Positions 8,825 through 18,326 of a stretch of DNA of 49,916 nucleotides are shown here, in pieces. Origin of the DNA: Chryseobacterium gleum (lineage in GTDB: Bacteria > Bacteroidota > Bacteroidia > Flavobacteriales_D > Sanyastnellaceae); assembly GCA_945881835.1 (NCBI GenBank), contig CAMCVP010000015.1, positions 1 through 49,916 on the forward strand, read 5' to 3'. Within the stretch, counting starts at the first letter, position 1. Every line of letters begins with the position of its first letter. Position numbers and translations under genes: made by a program. The notes beneath the pieces are model-generated. The model saw nothing but the letters and a program-made list of their open reading frames with translations, was not told the origin of the DNA and did no database searches.

Positions 8825-9799
8825 GTGAAATTGACTTCAGATAATTCCATTCTAGAATCGGCTCAAGAAGCCGTTCGCCTAGAGGCCTCGGCGCTTTCTA
8901 GTCTCAGCCAATCGCTGGGTGACTCGTATGTATCAGTTGTGAAAACGGTCCTTGACACAACATTACCACTAGTAGTTACCGGCATTGGGAAGAGCGGAAT
9001 AATTGCTCAGAAATGGGTAGCCACGTTCAACAGCACAGGCCAACCTGCTCAATTTTTGCATGCCTCCGAGGCCATTCATGGCGATTTAGGAATGGTTCAG
9101 GGAAAGAGTATAGTTTTTTGCCTTTCAAAAAGTGGCGATTCTCCAGAAATTCAATATTTAGTTTCCTTGTTGAAATCTATGAATGTAGTTTTGGTTGGGG
9201 TTGGCGCAAATACCGAAAGCTATTTGGCTAAAGAATCGACTTATTTTCTGCATACTCCCATGACCAGCGAAGCTTGTCCGAATAACCTCGCGCCAACCGT
9301 AAGTACAACACTTCAGTTAGCAATTGGAGATGCTATTGCAGTTTCGTTAATGGTTGAAAGAGGATTCAGCAAACTGGACTTCGCGAAGTTTCACCCGGGA
9401 GGTGCGCTTGGGAAAAAGCTTTTTACTACAATAGGTCAAGTTATGCGTGAAGGAGCAACTCCAAAGGTTTCTCCAGATTGTAACTTTCGCGATTTACTTA
9501 TTGAAATTTCATCGAAACGTTGTGGGGCAACAGCTGTTGTTCAAAACAATGAGTTATTGGGGATTGTTACCGATGGAGACATTCGAAGAGCCGTTGAGCA
9601 AGATGAAAATTTCGACTTACTCAATGCTGGCGCGCTTATGAATAGCTCTGCGAAAAGAATTTCAAGTTCATCTCTTGCTGTAGAAGGATTTCAATTGATG
9701 GAAAACAATAAAATCAGTCAATTATTGGTGGTAGATGAAAATGGAACCTACTGTGGAATCATACATTTGCACGATTTATTGAGTGCAGGAATTAATTAA
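8825..9799 (+). CDS. kdsD: D-arabinose-5-phosphate isomerase (KpsF/GutQ family)
   Basis: Converts ribulose 5-phosphate to arabinose 5-phosphate, the precursor of KDO in lipopolysaccharide. The 324-residue protein has an SIS sugar-isomerase domain first (VTGIGKSGIIAQK, then SEAIHGDLGMV and the SKSGDSPE phosphosugar-binding loop) and two CBS domains in the last third (GQVMREGATPKVS, LGIVTDGDIRRA, LLVVDENGTYCGIIHLHDL), the standard architecture and length. The only reasonable start is GTG at 8825, because the next in-frame methionine lies deep in the SIS domain. A -7 promoter box ends 4 nt before this GTG. tatC follows after 5 nt, so the two are co-transcribed. Confidence 0.93.
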   Translation: MKLTSDNSILESAQEAVRLEASALSSLSQSLGDSYVSVVKTVLDTTLPLVVTGIGKSGIIAQKWVATFNSTGQPAQFLHASEAIHGDLGMVQGKSIVFCLSKSGDSPEIQYLVSLLKSMNVVLVGVGANTESYLAKESTYFLHTPMTSEACPNNLAPTVSTTLQLAIGDAIAVSLMVERGFSKLDFAKFHPGGALGKKLFTTIGQVMREGATPKVSPDCNFRDLLIEISSKRCGATAVVQNNELLGIVTDGDIRRAVEQDENFDLLNAGALMNSSAKRISSSSLAVEGFQLMENNKISQLLVVDENGTYCGIIHLHDLLSAGIN

Positions 9800-9804
9800 G
9801 CAGT

Positions 9805-10605
9805 ATGGCTGAAGAGAAAAACATGAGCTTTCTAGAACATCTTGAAGAACTTCGAAAGAGACTTTTCAGGGCAGTTCTTTTCGCGGTAGTGGGCGTGGTG
9901 GTCATGGTTATTTTCGATACATATATTATTGAAAACATTATCATGGCTCCTCGAAGAGCCGACTTCCCTACTTATCGCTTTTTTTGTTGGCTCGGTGAGA
10001 GCATGGGGCTGGAGGAACAATTGTGTTTTTCCGAAACAACCTTTTCTCTTCAAAGTACAACCATGGGCGGAAACTTCTCTGCATACATGACCGTTATTTT
10101 GGTTGGTGGGGTGATTCTTGCATTTCCAGCAATTTTCTATCAATTATGGGCCTTCATTAAGCCGGGCCTTCGCAAAAACGAAATGAAATCTGTGAGCGGA
10201 ATTGGTTTCTTTGTTTCGCTCTTATTCTTTTTGGGAATTCTTTTCGGTTACTATGTATTGACGCCGCTTTCCATTCAATTTCTCGGGAATTTCGGATTTG
10301 CAGATGTCGAAGTGAACGCCACTATTTTGTCCTATTTAAAGTTGTGCACTTCACTGATCCTTGGAACAGGCCTCGTGTTCCAAATGCCAGTGGTCATATA
10401 CTTCCTTGCTAAAATTGGCTTGGTTAGTTCTAGCTTCTTGAAGAAATATCGGAGACACGCCTTTGTCGTAAACCTCATTGTTTCTGCTATTATAACACCA
10501 CCCGATGTAACCAGTCAGCTGTTGGTTTCTCTTCCCCTTCTATTGTTATACGAAATCAGTATTCGTGTGGCGCAGCGAGTAGAAAAGAAGAAAACTCAAT
10601 TGTAA
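9805..10605 (+). CDS. tatC: Sec-independent protein translocase TatC
   Basis: Inner-membrane receptor of the twin-arginine pathway, which exports folded, often cofactor-bearing proteins. The 266 residues start with the TatC hallmark FLEHLEELRKRLFRA and have six hydrophobic segments, with the conserved region FYQLWAFIKPGLRKNE near 110 and the PPDVTSQLLVSLPLLLLYE end near 230. The loop between the first two helices is longer than in E. coli TatC (about residues 42-85, with two cysteines), as is usual in Bacteroidota. It shares a transcript with kdsD. No tatA gene is in the window. Confidence 0.95.
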   Translation: MAEEKNMSFLEHLEELRKRLFRAVLFAVVGVVVMVIFDTYIIENIIMAPRRADFPTYRFFCWLGESMGLEEQLCFSETTFSLQSTTMGGNFSAYMTVILVGGVILAFPAIFYQLWAFIKPGLRKNEMKSVSGIGFFVSLLFFLGILFGYYVLTPLSIQFLGNFGFADVEVNATILSYLKLCTSLILGTGLVFQMPVVIYFLAKIGLVSSSFLKKYRRHAFVVNLIVSAIITPPDVTSQLLVSLPLLLLYEISIRVAQRVEKKKTQL

Positions 10606-10648
10606 GATTTCTTCTTTTTTTGCTTGGAATGTGAACCGAATAATTCAT

Positions 10649-10656
10649 TATATTCG
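10649..10656 (+). promoter_or_regulatory. predicted promoter of the first type IX protein
   Basis: TATATTCG (one mismatch to TAnnTTTG) with TTG at 10624-10626 upstream. It predicts a leader of roughly 27 nt before the ATG at 10688. Confidence 0.4.
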
Positions 10657-10687
10657 TGACCATAAAAGTTAACTTAAATTTAATTAC

Positions 10688-12583
10688 ATGAAGAAAATCT
10701 ACTTATTAGGTTTATTCACTGCCGTTGCTAGCGTTTCCTTCGCGCAATGGTCAGTGCAACAATCGCCTTCTCGCAGAACTTTCACTAGAAGTGAAATTTC
10801 TCCAAAAGCATCTATCCGTCAAGAGGTGGCACCATCTATTGATTGGAGTAATCGTGTTGTTCTTCTTTCTGAAGACTTCCAAGGAGTAGCTGGAACAATG
10901 CCAGGCGCACTTCCAACAGGATGGTCTACTTTACAAGTTGTTCAAGCTGACAACTCTCTGGGCAATGCTTTCAAAACACACACCAGTACTACTGCTAACG
11001 GTGGTGGATACTGGCCTGTACCGCAAGTTGGAACAGGTAACAAATTCGCTGGGGCGAATGACGACAACACTCCTTGTGACTGTGATATGATTGACGCATA
11101 CGTACAATCTCCTTCAATGGATTTTTCTACTGCTTCTAACATCGCTGTTTCATTCGATATTTTCCACGATGGCAATTTCGGTGGTGGTGATGCAACATTA
11201 CAGATCTCTACAGACGGTGGTGCTACATTCAACATCCGTTCTATCGGAATTGATGAAACAGGCGCAAACATCGATGTACTTCCTTTAGATCAAGATTACT
11301 GGCAGTCTATCATTGTTCCATTGTATGACATCACTGCGTCTAACGTAATCATTCGTTTCCAGTGGTCTGATGCTGGATCATGGGCTTCAGGATTCGCAGT
11401 AGACAATGTTGTTGTTGGTGAATTGCCTGCTAGCGACATTCGTGTGGTTAAAACTAAGACTGGTGACTGGAACCAAGCGAACTTCGGTTTAGGTTTTTGG
11501 GATTACAACAGAGTACCAGTTACTCAAGTTAGCCCTGTTCACGCTACATCTGTAATCTTCAACGGTGGTACTAACGACCAAGTAGACGCTACAATTAACT
11601 ACGAAGTAACTTTCAACGGAACTCCTGTTGCTGGTTCTCCTTTTGCGGCTGATCAAACTTCTGCTGCTTTCTTGTCTCTTGATAAAGATACTATATCTGT
11701 TTCTACAACATGGACGCCAAGTGCTATAGGTACCATTCAAGTTACTGCTACTTCAACTTCAGTTACTGGAGATGATGTTGCGACTAACAACACTGGAACT
11801 GCTTCAATGGAAATCACTGACTTCGCATACGGTCGCGATGGAAATGCTGCTCAAGCGTTTGTAGGTCCTGCTTCAGATTTCGAAATCGGAAACTTGTTCG
11901 ACATATATGCTGACGATCAGTTCGGTGGTATTGACGTTGCAATCGGAGCTGGTTCAGCTGCAGGTGACCCAATTATCGGACGTATCTACCTTTGGGAAGG
12001 ATTTGATGCTGCTGGAGATCCAATCTTCACAGACATCGGAGTAGAGACCTTAGAGTACATCTTTACAGGTAACGAATTCAACAGCGTTGGTGAAAGCACT
12101 TTCGTAACTCTTCCTTTCGCTTCTGCTGTAACTCTAAACGCTGATAACGTTTATTTGGCAGTTGTTTCTTGTGTTTCTGGAACACGTATCCCTGTTTCAG
12201 GAAGCAACGAGTGGGTTGTATCTTGGTTATATGACGGTACTGCTTGGGGCGCTACAGGTTCAGTTCCAATGGTTCGTTTGAACTCTGACGAAACTGCTGC
12301 TGTTGCAACTGTTAACGCAACTACTTCATTCGAATTAGGTCAAAACATGCCTAACCCTTCAAACGGTAACACAACTATCGTTTACAACCTTCCTAGCAAC
12401 GAGCGTGTAACTTTAACAGTTCGCGATTTGACTGGACGTGTTGTTTCTGTTTCAAATGAAGGTGTTAAGCCAGCTGGTAAAAACATGATCTCTCTGAATA
12501 CTTCAGCGTTCGGTGCAGGTGTTTACACTTACACAATCACTGCAGGTTCTTCAAGTTTGACTAAAGAAATGATGGTGAAATAA
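10688..12583 (+). CDS. type IX-secreted protein with choice-of-anchor-J-like domain
   Basis: A 631-residue exported protein. It begins with a signal peptide (MKKIYLLGLFTAVASVSFAQ, cut after AQ). The first domain (about 55-250) looks like the choice-of-anchor J/MAM-like beta-sandwich: LSEDFQGVAGTMPGALPTGW, QSPSMDFS, LQISTDGGATF, RFQWSDAGSW and FAVDNVVVGE. A middle Ig/adhesion-like region follows (about 250-380). The end (about 550-631) is a type A type IX sorting domain: QNMPNPSNGNTTIVYNLP, VRDLTGRVV and the final GVYTYTITAGSSSLTKEMMVK pattern. It is thus expected to cross the outer membrane and be anchored or released. The molecular role is unknown. Codons are strongly biased to AAC, GGT, GCT and GTT, which suggests high expression. 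Confidence 0.85.
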   Translation: MKKIYLLGLFTAVASVSFAQWSVQQSPSRRTFTRSEISPKASIRQEVAPSIDWSNRVVLLSEDFQGVAGTMPGALPTGWSTLQVVQADNSLGNAFKTHTSTTANGGGYWPVPQVGTGNKFAGANDDNTPCDCDMIDAYVQSPSMDFSTASNIAVSFDIFHDGNFGGGDATLQISTDGGATFNIRSIGIDETGANIDVLPLDQDYWQSIIVPLYDITASNVIIRFQWSDAGSWASGFAVDNVVVGELPASDIRVVKTKTGDWNQANFGLGFWDYNRVPVTQVSPVHATSVIFNGGTNDQVDATINYEVTFNGTPVAGSPFAADQTSAAFLSLDKDTISVSTTWTPSAIGTIQVTATSTSVTGDDVATNNTGTASMEITDFAYGRDGNAAQAFVGPASDFEIGNLFDIYADDQFGGIDVAIGAGSAAGDPIIGRIYLWEGFDAAGDPIFTDIGVETLEYIFTGNEFNSVGESTFVTLPFASAVTLNADNVYLAVVSCVSGTRIPVSGSNEWVVSWLYDGTAWGATGSVPMVRLNSDETAAVATVNATTSFELGQNMPNPSNGNTTIVYNLPSNERVTLTVRDLTGRVVSVSNEGVKPAGKNMISLNTSAFGAGVYTYTITAGSSSLTKEMMVK

Positions 12584-12605
12584 TTCACTTACTTTCATTG
12601 AAAGG

Positions 12606-12636
12606 AAAAAGTCCCGCATGTGCGGGACTTTTTTTT
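12606..12636 (+). terminator. strong intrinsic terminator
   Basis: A near-perfect 12-bp stem (AAAAAGTCCCGC with its complement) closed by a 4-nt loop and followed by a T-run ends transcription of the upstream type IX protein. Confidence 0.93.
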
Positions 12637-12700
12637 ATCCGAGAGGAATTGCATATTGAAAGATTTATTACCTTCCCATTCTAAAATTAAACCTGTTAAG

Positions 12701-14641
12701 ATGAAAAAACTTTTTACTCTTTGTGGTGTTTTGGGTATCGCTTTTTCTGCAGCTGCACAAGTAACGCCAGTTACAGACATTAAGGCTGCTCCGAAAACTC
12801 CTTCAAACACAGAATTGGAACGTTCTGCACACGCTACCGCAACGGCTCCAACTACAAGCAACAATCGTGTTGTTGTATACAGCCAAAACTTTTCTACCGG
12901 ATTTGGTGATATGACTCATGAGGATAGCAGTCCTGCTGGAACCATTTGGATGATCGCCAACGCTAGCTCTCCTGCCGGAGAATTCTCTACTGCATTGCCA
13001 GCTTTAGCTTCGCCAACTGCTGCTAACGGATGGGCGATTTTCGATTGTGACTTATACAACACTCCAGTGTCAAACGGTGTTGAAGATGTTACTGGAAGTA
13101 TGTCAACTCCAACTATCGATTGTAGCGCAATGACTTCTGTTATTGTGGAATGGTCTCAGTACTTCCGTTATTGCTGCTTCTCTGCGTCTCCTTTGACGTT
13201 AGAAGTTTCTACAGACGGTGGAAACAACTGGGTTGTTTTCCCAGCAAACGGTAGCTTCACACCAAGTGCGAACTCGCTTTCTGCTAACCCACTTAACACT
13301 CGTGTTGACATTTCTTGCGCTGCTGCAGGACAATCAAGTGTATTGGTTCGTTGGGGCTACAACACAGCTGCTGCAGCTGGTTACAGCCACTACTTCTGGG
13401 GAATTGACGATATCGAAATTTTCGACAACTCTGTTGTAAACGACCTTGAAATTCTTCAAGTAACAAACGGAGATGTATTCAACATTTGGGAATACCGTGT
13501 TACTCCTTTCGAACAACGCACATACGCTGCAGACGGAGGTCTTTTGGTTGGTGTAATCTACCGCAACAACGGAAGTGCTGATCAAACTAACACTTCTATT
13601 AACGTTGACATTCTTGACGGAACAGGAGCAGTTGTTGGTAACGCAGTTTCTTCTCCATTCACAATGGAAGCTTTCGGAAACACTGCGGAGTGTCCATCAT
13701 TCTTGAACGACACGTTGTACATCCAAACTGGATGGGAACCTAGCGCTCAAGGTACATACACTGTTCGCGCTAGCATCATTAGTTTAGACGCAACCGACGA
13801 AACTTCTGCAAACAACACAATGGATAAAACCATTGTATATTCCTTAGATGAATATGGTCATGAAGATGAAGCTAACCTTGACATTGAATTAACTCCACGT
13901 GCTAGCGATGACAGCCCAGGCGAATTTGATCCAACCGGATACGGAGCGTTTTTCACATGCCCGAACGCAGGTTCACTTGGATATGGTTTAACTGTTGTAT
14001 TTGGTCCAACATCTGACGCTGGAGTAGATTATTCTGCTGTATTGTTCGAGGGAAGTCCTAATGACGCTGCAGTTCTTGCATCACAAGATTATGTATTAAA
14101 TGCAGGATGGATTGACAATGGGTACCAATATTTCCCATTCGATGCTCCAATCGACCTTCAACCTGGTACTGTATACTTCAACGGTGTATTGAACGAAAAC
14201 ACAAGTGCTCTTCAATTAACTGTTGCTGCTGAAGATAACAGCGACACTGACAACTCAACTTCAGTTTACGAAAAAGCTGGTGACGGTTCTTTCGTATGGT
14301 TCGGAAGTCAAAGCTTCTCTCCTGCTGTTCGTTTGATTCTTTCTGAGCGCGTAACTGTAGATGAGATCAACTCTGACAACCTTACATTCTTCCAATTCGC
14401 TCCAAACCCAGCGGTAACTTCAACTCGCGTTAATTTCGAGTTAACTTCTGCTGCAAACGTTGCTTACGAAGTTCGTGACATCACTGGAAAATTAATCGAG
14501 TTCAAGAACATAGGTAAATACACTCCAGGAATGAACAACTTCGAATTGAACGTTGCTGGCTTGAACGCTGGTAACTACGAAGTTTCTCTTGTAATCGGAG
14601 GAGCTAGAATGTTCACTAAAACACTTTCAGTTAAGAAATAA
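12701..14641 (+). CDS. type IX-secreted protein, tandem relative of the preceding gene
   Basis: A 646-residue exported protein. I use the ATG at 12701, which gives a clean signal peptide (MKKLFTLCGVLGIAFSAAAQ); an in-frame ATG at 12620 lies inside the upstream terminator and adds 27 hydrophilic residues, so it is rejected. The layout resembles the preceding protein: VVVYSQNFSTGFGDMTHEDS, a beta-sandwich with LEVSTDGGNNWVVF and WGIDDIEIFD, a central region with CARDB-like strands (VGVIYRNNGSADQTNTSINV), and a type A sorting tail with APNPAVTSTRVNFEL, VRDITGKLIE and a final lysine-rich TKTLSVKK. Function beyond surface display is unknown. It lies between two strong terminators, so it is its own transcription unit. 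Confidence 0.85.
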   Translation: MKKLFTLCGVLGIAFSAAAQVTPVTDIKAAPKTPSNTELERSAHATATAPTTSNNRVVVYSQNFSTGFGDMTHEDSSPAGTIWMIANASSPAGEFSTALPALASPTAANGWAIFDCDLYNTPVSNGVEDVTGSMSTPTIDCSAMTSVIVEWSQYFRYCCFSASPLTLEVSTDGGNNWVVFPANGSFTPSANSLSANPLNTRVDISCAAAGQSSVLVRWGYNTAAAAGYSHYFWGIDDIEIFDNSVVNDLEILQVTNGDVFNIWEYRVTPFEQRTYAADGGLLVGVIYRNNGSADQTNTSINVDILDGTGAVVGNAVSSPFTMEAFGNTAECPSFLNDTLYIQTGWEPSAQGTYTVRASIISLDATDETSANNTMDKTIVYSLDEYGHEDEANLDIELTPRASDDSPGEFDPTGYGAFFTCPNAGSLGYGLTVVFGPTSDAGVDYSAVLFEGSPNDAAVLASQDYVLNAGWIDNGYQYFPFDAPIDLQPGTVYFNGVLNENTSALQLTVAAEDNSDTDNSTSVYEKAGDGSFVWFGSQSFSPAVRLILSERVTVDEINSDNLTFFQFAPNPAVTSTRVNFELTSAANVAYEVRDITGKLIEFKNIGKYTPGMNNFELNVAGLNAGNYEVSLVIGGARMFTKTLSVKK

Positions 14642-14658
14642 TATTTTCTTCCTGAAAT

Positions 14659-14688
14659 GAAAAGGCCACCTTCGGGTGGCCTTTTTTT
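14659..14688 (+). terminator. bidirectional intrinsic terminator (TTCG loop)
   Basis: AAAGGCCACC and GGTGGCCTTT form a 10-bp stem around a TTCG tetraloop, followed by a T-run. It separates the secreted-protein gene from the converging permease gene, whose stop codon touches its right edge. On the minus strand a shorter T-run follows, so it may serve both genes. Confidence 0.92.
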
Positions 14689-15940
14689 ATTCGTATCTCA
14701 GCGCTTCAATTGGATCAAGCTTCGAAGCTTTCTTAGCCGGATAATATCCAGAAGCAACAGAAACCAAAAAGGAAATCGTTGCTCCAAGCAATAACCACAT
14801 CCAAGGTATGGTGAATCCCACCCCGATAACCACAGACACAATATTTCCAACTAAAACACCTAACACTATTCCAATAAAGCCACCGATTTGACCAATCAAC
14901 ACGGCTTCAATTAAAAACTGTTGGCGAATAATTTTCGCACTTGCACCAATTGATTTTCTGACTCCTATTTCACGCGTCCGCTCTGTCACCGACACAAGCA
15001 TAATATTCATAAGACCAATACCCGCGCTTATAAGCGTGATTATTCCGATACAAATTCCACCTAGCGTAATTCCAGAGATTAAACCTAGCAACTGTTCAAC
15101 TAAGCCGTTACTCATATTCACTTCAAACGAATTGTCTTCGCCAGGGCCATCGGCGCGCGCTACACGCATGGCTTCCACAGCACTTTCCGTTGCTGACTCT
15201 AATTGCTTTGCTGTTTTTACTGCTATGCTAATTTGATATTCGGAATTGGCATCACCAAAGGTCTTTCGAACATTGGTCAAGGGAATTAAACATTGGTTAT
15301 CACCAGCGAAACCAAACGTATTTCCTTTGGCCTTCAAGACACCCACAATCACGTATGACCTTCCACTTACATCTACAGTTTGTCCAATCGGAGAAACCCC
15401 TCCTTTGAAAAGTTCCTTCGCAATATCAGCTCCGCAGACCATTGCGTTTGCTCCGTCTTTCAATTCAAAAGAAGAAAAATTCCGTCCATCACTCAAGACA
15501 TAAGAGGAGAGATCGAAATAATTCTCATCGCATCCCAAAACAGTTACATTCGGATTGGTTTTTAAACCGTCTCTGGAAACAGTTGAAGTTGCCGAAGCAA
15601 AAACACTCAATGAGACTGTTGCATCTTCTTTGAACAGCTCTTGAAACTTTCGCGCTTCATCGTAAGAAATCACCTCGACCTTTTTACTGCTTTGCCCCCT
15701 GCGCATTCCCTGACGGGCATTGTTACCCGAACGAATAGAAAAAGTGTTCGAACCCAACCTTGAAAATTCTTCACTCAACTTGCGCTCTATGCACTTCACC
15801 GCTGTTATCATTCCGACCAAAGCCGTGATGCCAATTGCAATAATCGACACTGTCAAAGTAGCTCGTAGCTTCTGGCTTCGAACCGAACCGATGGCGGTTT
15901 GAATGTTTTCTTTGAAAGATGTCGATAAAACTCGCAGCAT
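14687..15940 (-). CDS. MacB-like ABC transporter permease (FtsX/MacB_PCD)
   Basis: A 417-residue inner-membrane protein of the MacB type: N-terminal helix (about 25-47, LRATLTVSIIAIGITALVGM), a long periplasmic MacB_PCD-like domain (about 50-280) with DGRNFSSFELKDGANAMVCG, then three C-terminal helices of the FtsX permease domain with SVTERTREIGVRKSIGAS near 325. MacB/LolC-type permeases move substrates or lipoproteins across the periplasm using a separate or fused ATPase. No ATPase or membrane-fusion partner lies nearby, so it is an orphan here and its substrate cannot be inferred. A perfect -7 box ends 4 nt before its ATG. Confidence 0.88.
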   Translation of the reverse strand: MLRVLSTSFKENIQTAIGSVRSQKLRATLTVSIIAIGITALVGMITAVKCIERKLSEEFSRLGSNTFSIRSGNNARQGMRRGQSSKKVEVISYDEARKFQELFKEDATVSLSVFASATSTVSRDGLKTNPNVTVLGCDENYFDLSSYVLSDGRNFSSFELKDGANAMVCGADIAKELFKGGVSPIGQTVDVSGRSYVIVGVLKAKGNTFGFAGDNQCLIPLTNVRKTFGDANSEYQISIAVKTAKQLESATESAVEAMRVARADGPGEDNSFEVNMSNGLVEQLLGLISGITLGGICIGIITLISAGIGLMNIMLVSVTERTREIGVRKSIGASAKIIRQQFLIEAVLIGQIGGFIGIVLGVLVGNIVSVVIGVGFTIPWMWLLLGATISFLVSVASGYYPAKKASKLDPIEALRYE

Positions 15941-15944
15941 AAAA

Positions 15945-15952
15945 CAAAAGTA
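15945..15952 (-). promoter_or_regulatory. permease -7 box, leaderless arrangement
   Basis: TACTTTTG on the minus strand is a perfect TAnnTTTG match and ends 4 nt before the permease ATG at 15940, predicting a leaderless transcript. Confidence 0.55.
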
Positions 15953-15955
15953 GGG

Positions 15956-15986
15956 TTGTAATTCGCTCGATTCCTAACTATTTTTG
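15956..15986 (+). promoter_or_regulatory. acn promoter, -33 and -7 boxes
   Basis: TTG at 15956-15958 and TATTTTTG at 15979-15986 (perfect) with a 20-nt spacer match the Bacteroidota sigma-ABfr-type promoter. The leader to the ATG at 16008 would be about 17 nt. It lies back to back with the permease promoter. Confidence 0.65.
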
Positions 15987-16007
15987 CAGCGTAAAAATCT
16001 ACATATA

Positions 16008-18275
16008 ATGAGTCAAGTATTCGACCTAGACATGATTAAAAACCACTACAGCAGACTTGCTGAACGAGTGGAAAACGCAAGAAAAGTAGTTGGAAAACCG
16101 CTAACATTAAGCGAGAAAATTCTTTACTCACATCTTTGGGAAGGCTCATCTGACGTGGCTTTCGAACGCGGAAATTCTTATGTAGATTTCGCTCCAGACC
16201 GTGTTGCTATGCAAGACGCTACAGCACAAATGGCCCTCTTACAATTCATGCAAGCTGGAAGAAAAAAAGTAGCAGTTCCTTCCACTGTACACTGCGACCA
16301 TTTGATACAAGCTCGCGTAGGTTCTACAACCGATTTGAGCGATTCATTGATTAAAAACAACGAAGTGTTCAACTTCCTTTCTACTATTTCGAATAAATAC
16401 GGAATTGGTTTCTGGAAACCAGGTGCTGGTATCATTCACCAAGTGGTGCTTGAGAACTATGCATTTCCAGGTGGATTAATGATTGGAACCGATTCGCATA
16501 CAGTAAATGCTGGCGGATTGGGTATGATTGCTATTGGTGTTGGTGGGGCAGATGCCATGGACGTTATGGCCGGAATGGCTTGGGAGTTGAAGTTCCCGAA
16601 ATTGATTGGTATTAAATTGACCGGTAAATTAAGCGGATGGTGTTCTGCTAAAGATGTTATTTTAAAAGTAGCTGGAATCCTTACCGTGAAAGGTGGAACC
16701 GGTTGCATCGTAGAATATTTTGGTGAAGGTGCTACTTCTTTGTCATGCACAGGAAAAGGAACCATTTGCAACATGGGTGCTGAGATTGGAGCAACCACTT
16801 CAACTTTCGGTTACGACGATAGCATGGAGAAATACTTGCGTTCTACAGGTCGCCCTGAAGTTGCAGATCTTGCGAACAACATTCGCGAGCACTTAACCGG
16901 AGATGCTGAAGTATATGCTAATCCTGAAATGTATTTCGATCAAGTGTTGGAAATCAACCTTGATGAATTAGAGCCGTACATCAACGGTCCTTTCACTCCA
17001 GATTTGGCTACGCCTATTTCTAAAATGAAAGAAGCTGCTGCTGCGAACGATTGGCCAACTAAAGTTGAAGCTGGACTTATTGGTTCTTGCACCAACAGTT
17101 CTTATGAAGACATCTCGCGTGCTGCATCGTTAGCGAAGCAAGCGGCAGAGAAAGGTATTGAGCCTAAGGCTGAATTTAGCATTACGCCTGGTTCAGAAAA
17201 AGTTCGTTACACCATCGAGCGTGACGGATTAATTGAAACGTTCTCGAAGATTGGCGCTAAAGTATTTGCAAATGCTTGCGGACCATGTATTGGAATGTGG
17301 GCAAGAGCAGGCGCAGAAAAGAAAGAACGCAACACGATCGTGCATTCATTCAACAGAAACTTCTCTGCTCGTCAAGACGGAAATCCAAATACATTGGCAT
17401 TCGTTGCTTCTCCAGAAATCACAACTGCTTTAGCAATTGCCGGAGATTTAACATTCAATCCACTTACCGATTCGTTAACGAATTCGAAAGGTGAGCAAGT
17501 GATGTTCGATGCTCCAACCGGATATGAATTACCACCACTTGGTTTCGATGTGAAAGACGCCGGATACCAAGCACCTGCAGAAGATGGAAGTGCAATTGAA
17601 ATAGCAGTTGCTACAGACAGCGAGCGCCTACAATTGTTGGCTCCTTTCTCTGATTGGGACGGGACGAACATTGAGAACGCACGTGTATTGATTAAAGCAA
17701 AAGGAAAATGTACCACAGACCATATTTCTATGGCTGGACAGTGGTTGCGTTTCCGTGGTCACCTAGACAACATTGCGAACAACACTTTAATTGGTGCTAC
17801 CAACTTCTTCAACGGAGAACAAAACAAAGTGAAGAATCAAATCACAGGCGAATACGCTGAGGTGCCTACCGTTCAACGCGCATACAAAGCGGCTGGAATT
17901 CCATCTATCGTTGTTGGAGATCACAACTACGGTGAAGGTTCTTCTCGTGAGCATGCTGCAATGCAACCGCGTCACTTGGGTGTTCGTGCCATACTTGTGA
18001 AAAGCTTCGCTCGTATTCACGAAACAAACTTGAAGAAGCAAGGTATGTTGGCACTCACTTTTGCAAATGACGCCGATTACGATAAAATTCAAGAAAACGA
18101 TCAAATCAATTTTGTTGACTTGGTGAATTTCACTGCTGGAAAGCCCTTGACTTTGGAATTGGTTCACGAAGATGGTTCGAAAGAAAACATCCATGTTAAC
18201 CACACCTACAACGACCAACAAATTGAATGGTTCAAAGCAGGTGGCGCACTGAACTTAATTAGAAAATCACTTTAA
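16008..18275 (+). CDS. acn: aconitate hydratase
   Basis: TCA-cycle enzyme that isomerises citrate to isocitrate through a [4Fe-4S] cluster. The start is the ATG at 16008; the frame is open from a TTG at 15984, but that overlaps the promoter. The 755-residue protein is of the mitochondrial-like aconitase type: HCDHLIQ near 105, [20 protein letters not shown] near 160, and the three cluster cysteines at 361 ([11 protein letters not shown]), 424 and 427 ([10 protein letters not shown]). The swivel domain is C-terminal, with [32 protein letters not shown] and [14 protein letters not shown]. It is a single-gene unit with its own promoter and terminator. Confidence 0.96.
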   Translation: MSQVFDLDMIKNHYSRLAERVENARKVVGKPLTLSEKILYSHLWEGSSDVAFERGNSYVDFAPDRVAMQDATAQMALLQFMQAGRKKVAVPSTVHCDHLIQARVGSTTDLSDSLIKNNEVFNFLSTISNKYGIGFWKPGAGIIHQVVLENYAFPGGLMIGTDSHTVNAGGLGMIAIGVGGADAMDVMAGMAWELKFPKLIGIKLTGKLSGWCSAKDVILKVAGILTVKGGTGCIVEYFGEGATSLSCTGKGTICNMGAEIGATTSTFGYDDSMEKYLRSTGRPEVADLANNIREHLTGDAEVYANPEMYFDQVLEINLDELEPYINGPFTPDLATPISKMKEAAAANDWPTKVEAGLIGSCTNSSYEDISRAASLAKQAAEKGIEPKAEFSITPGSEKVRYTIERDGLIETFSKIGAKVFANACGPCIGMWARAGAEKKERNTIVHSFNRNFSARQDGNPNTLAFVASPEITTALAIAGDLTFNPLTDSLTNSKGEQVMFDAPTGYELPPLGFDVKDAGYQAPAEDGSAIEIAVATDSERLQLLAPFSDWDGTNIENARVLIKAKGKCTTDHISMAGQWLRFRGHLDNIANNTLIGATNFFNGEQNKVKNQITGEYAEVPTVQRAYKAAGIPSIVVGDHNYGEGSSREHAAMQPRHLGVRAILVKSFARIHETNLKKQGMLALTFANDADYDKIQENDQINFVDLVNFTAGKPLTLELVHEDGSKENIHVNHTYNDQQIEWFKAGGALNLIRKSL

Positions 18276-18285
18276 TAATAAAAAG

Positions 18286-18314
18286 AAAAAGGACTTGTTA
18301 AAGTCCTTTTTTTT
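18286..18314 (+). terminator. acn intrinsic terminator
   Basis: AAAAAGGACTT and its complement form an 11-bp stem with a 4-nt loop, followed by a T-run, 10 nt after the acn stop. The next gene starts 13 nt further on, so its own promoter or read-through is needed. Confidence 0.9.
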
Positions 18315-18326
18315 AATCTTCGCACC

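Noticed and set aside
12620-12700. Upstream in-frame extension of the second type IX protein
   Set aside because: It would start inside an intrinsic terminator and place 27 polar residues before a perfect signal peptide.
17787-18221. 144-residue open frame on the minus strand inside the aconitase gene
   Set aside because: It lies wholly within the well-conserved aconitase coding region, has no recognisable domain and no promoter; a shadow of codon bias.
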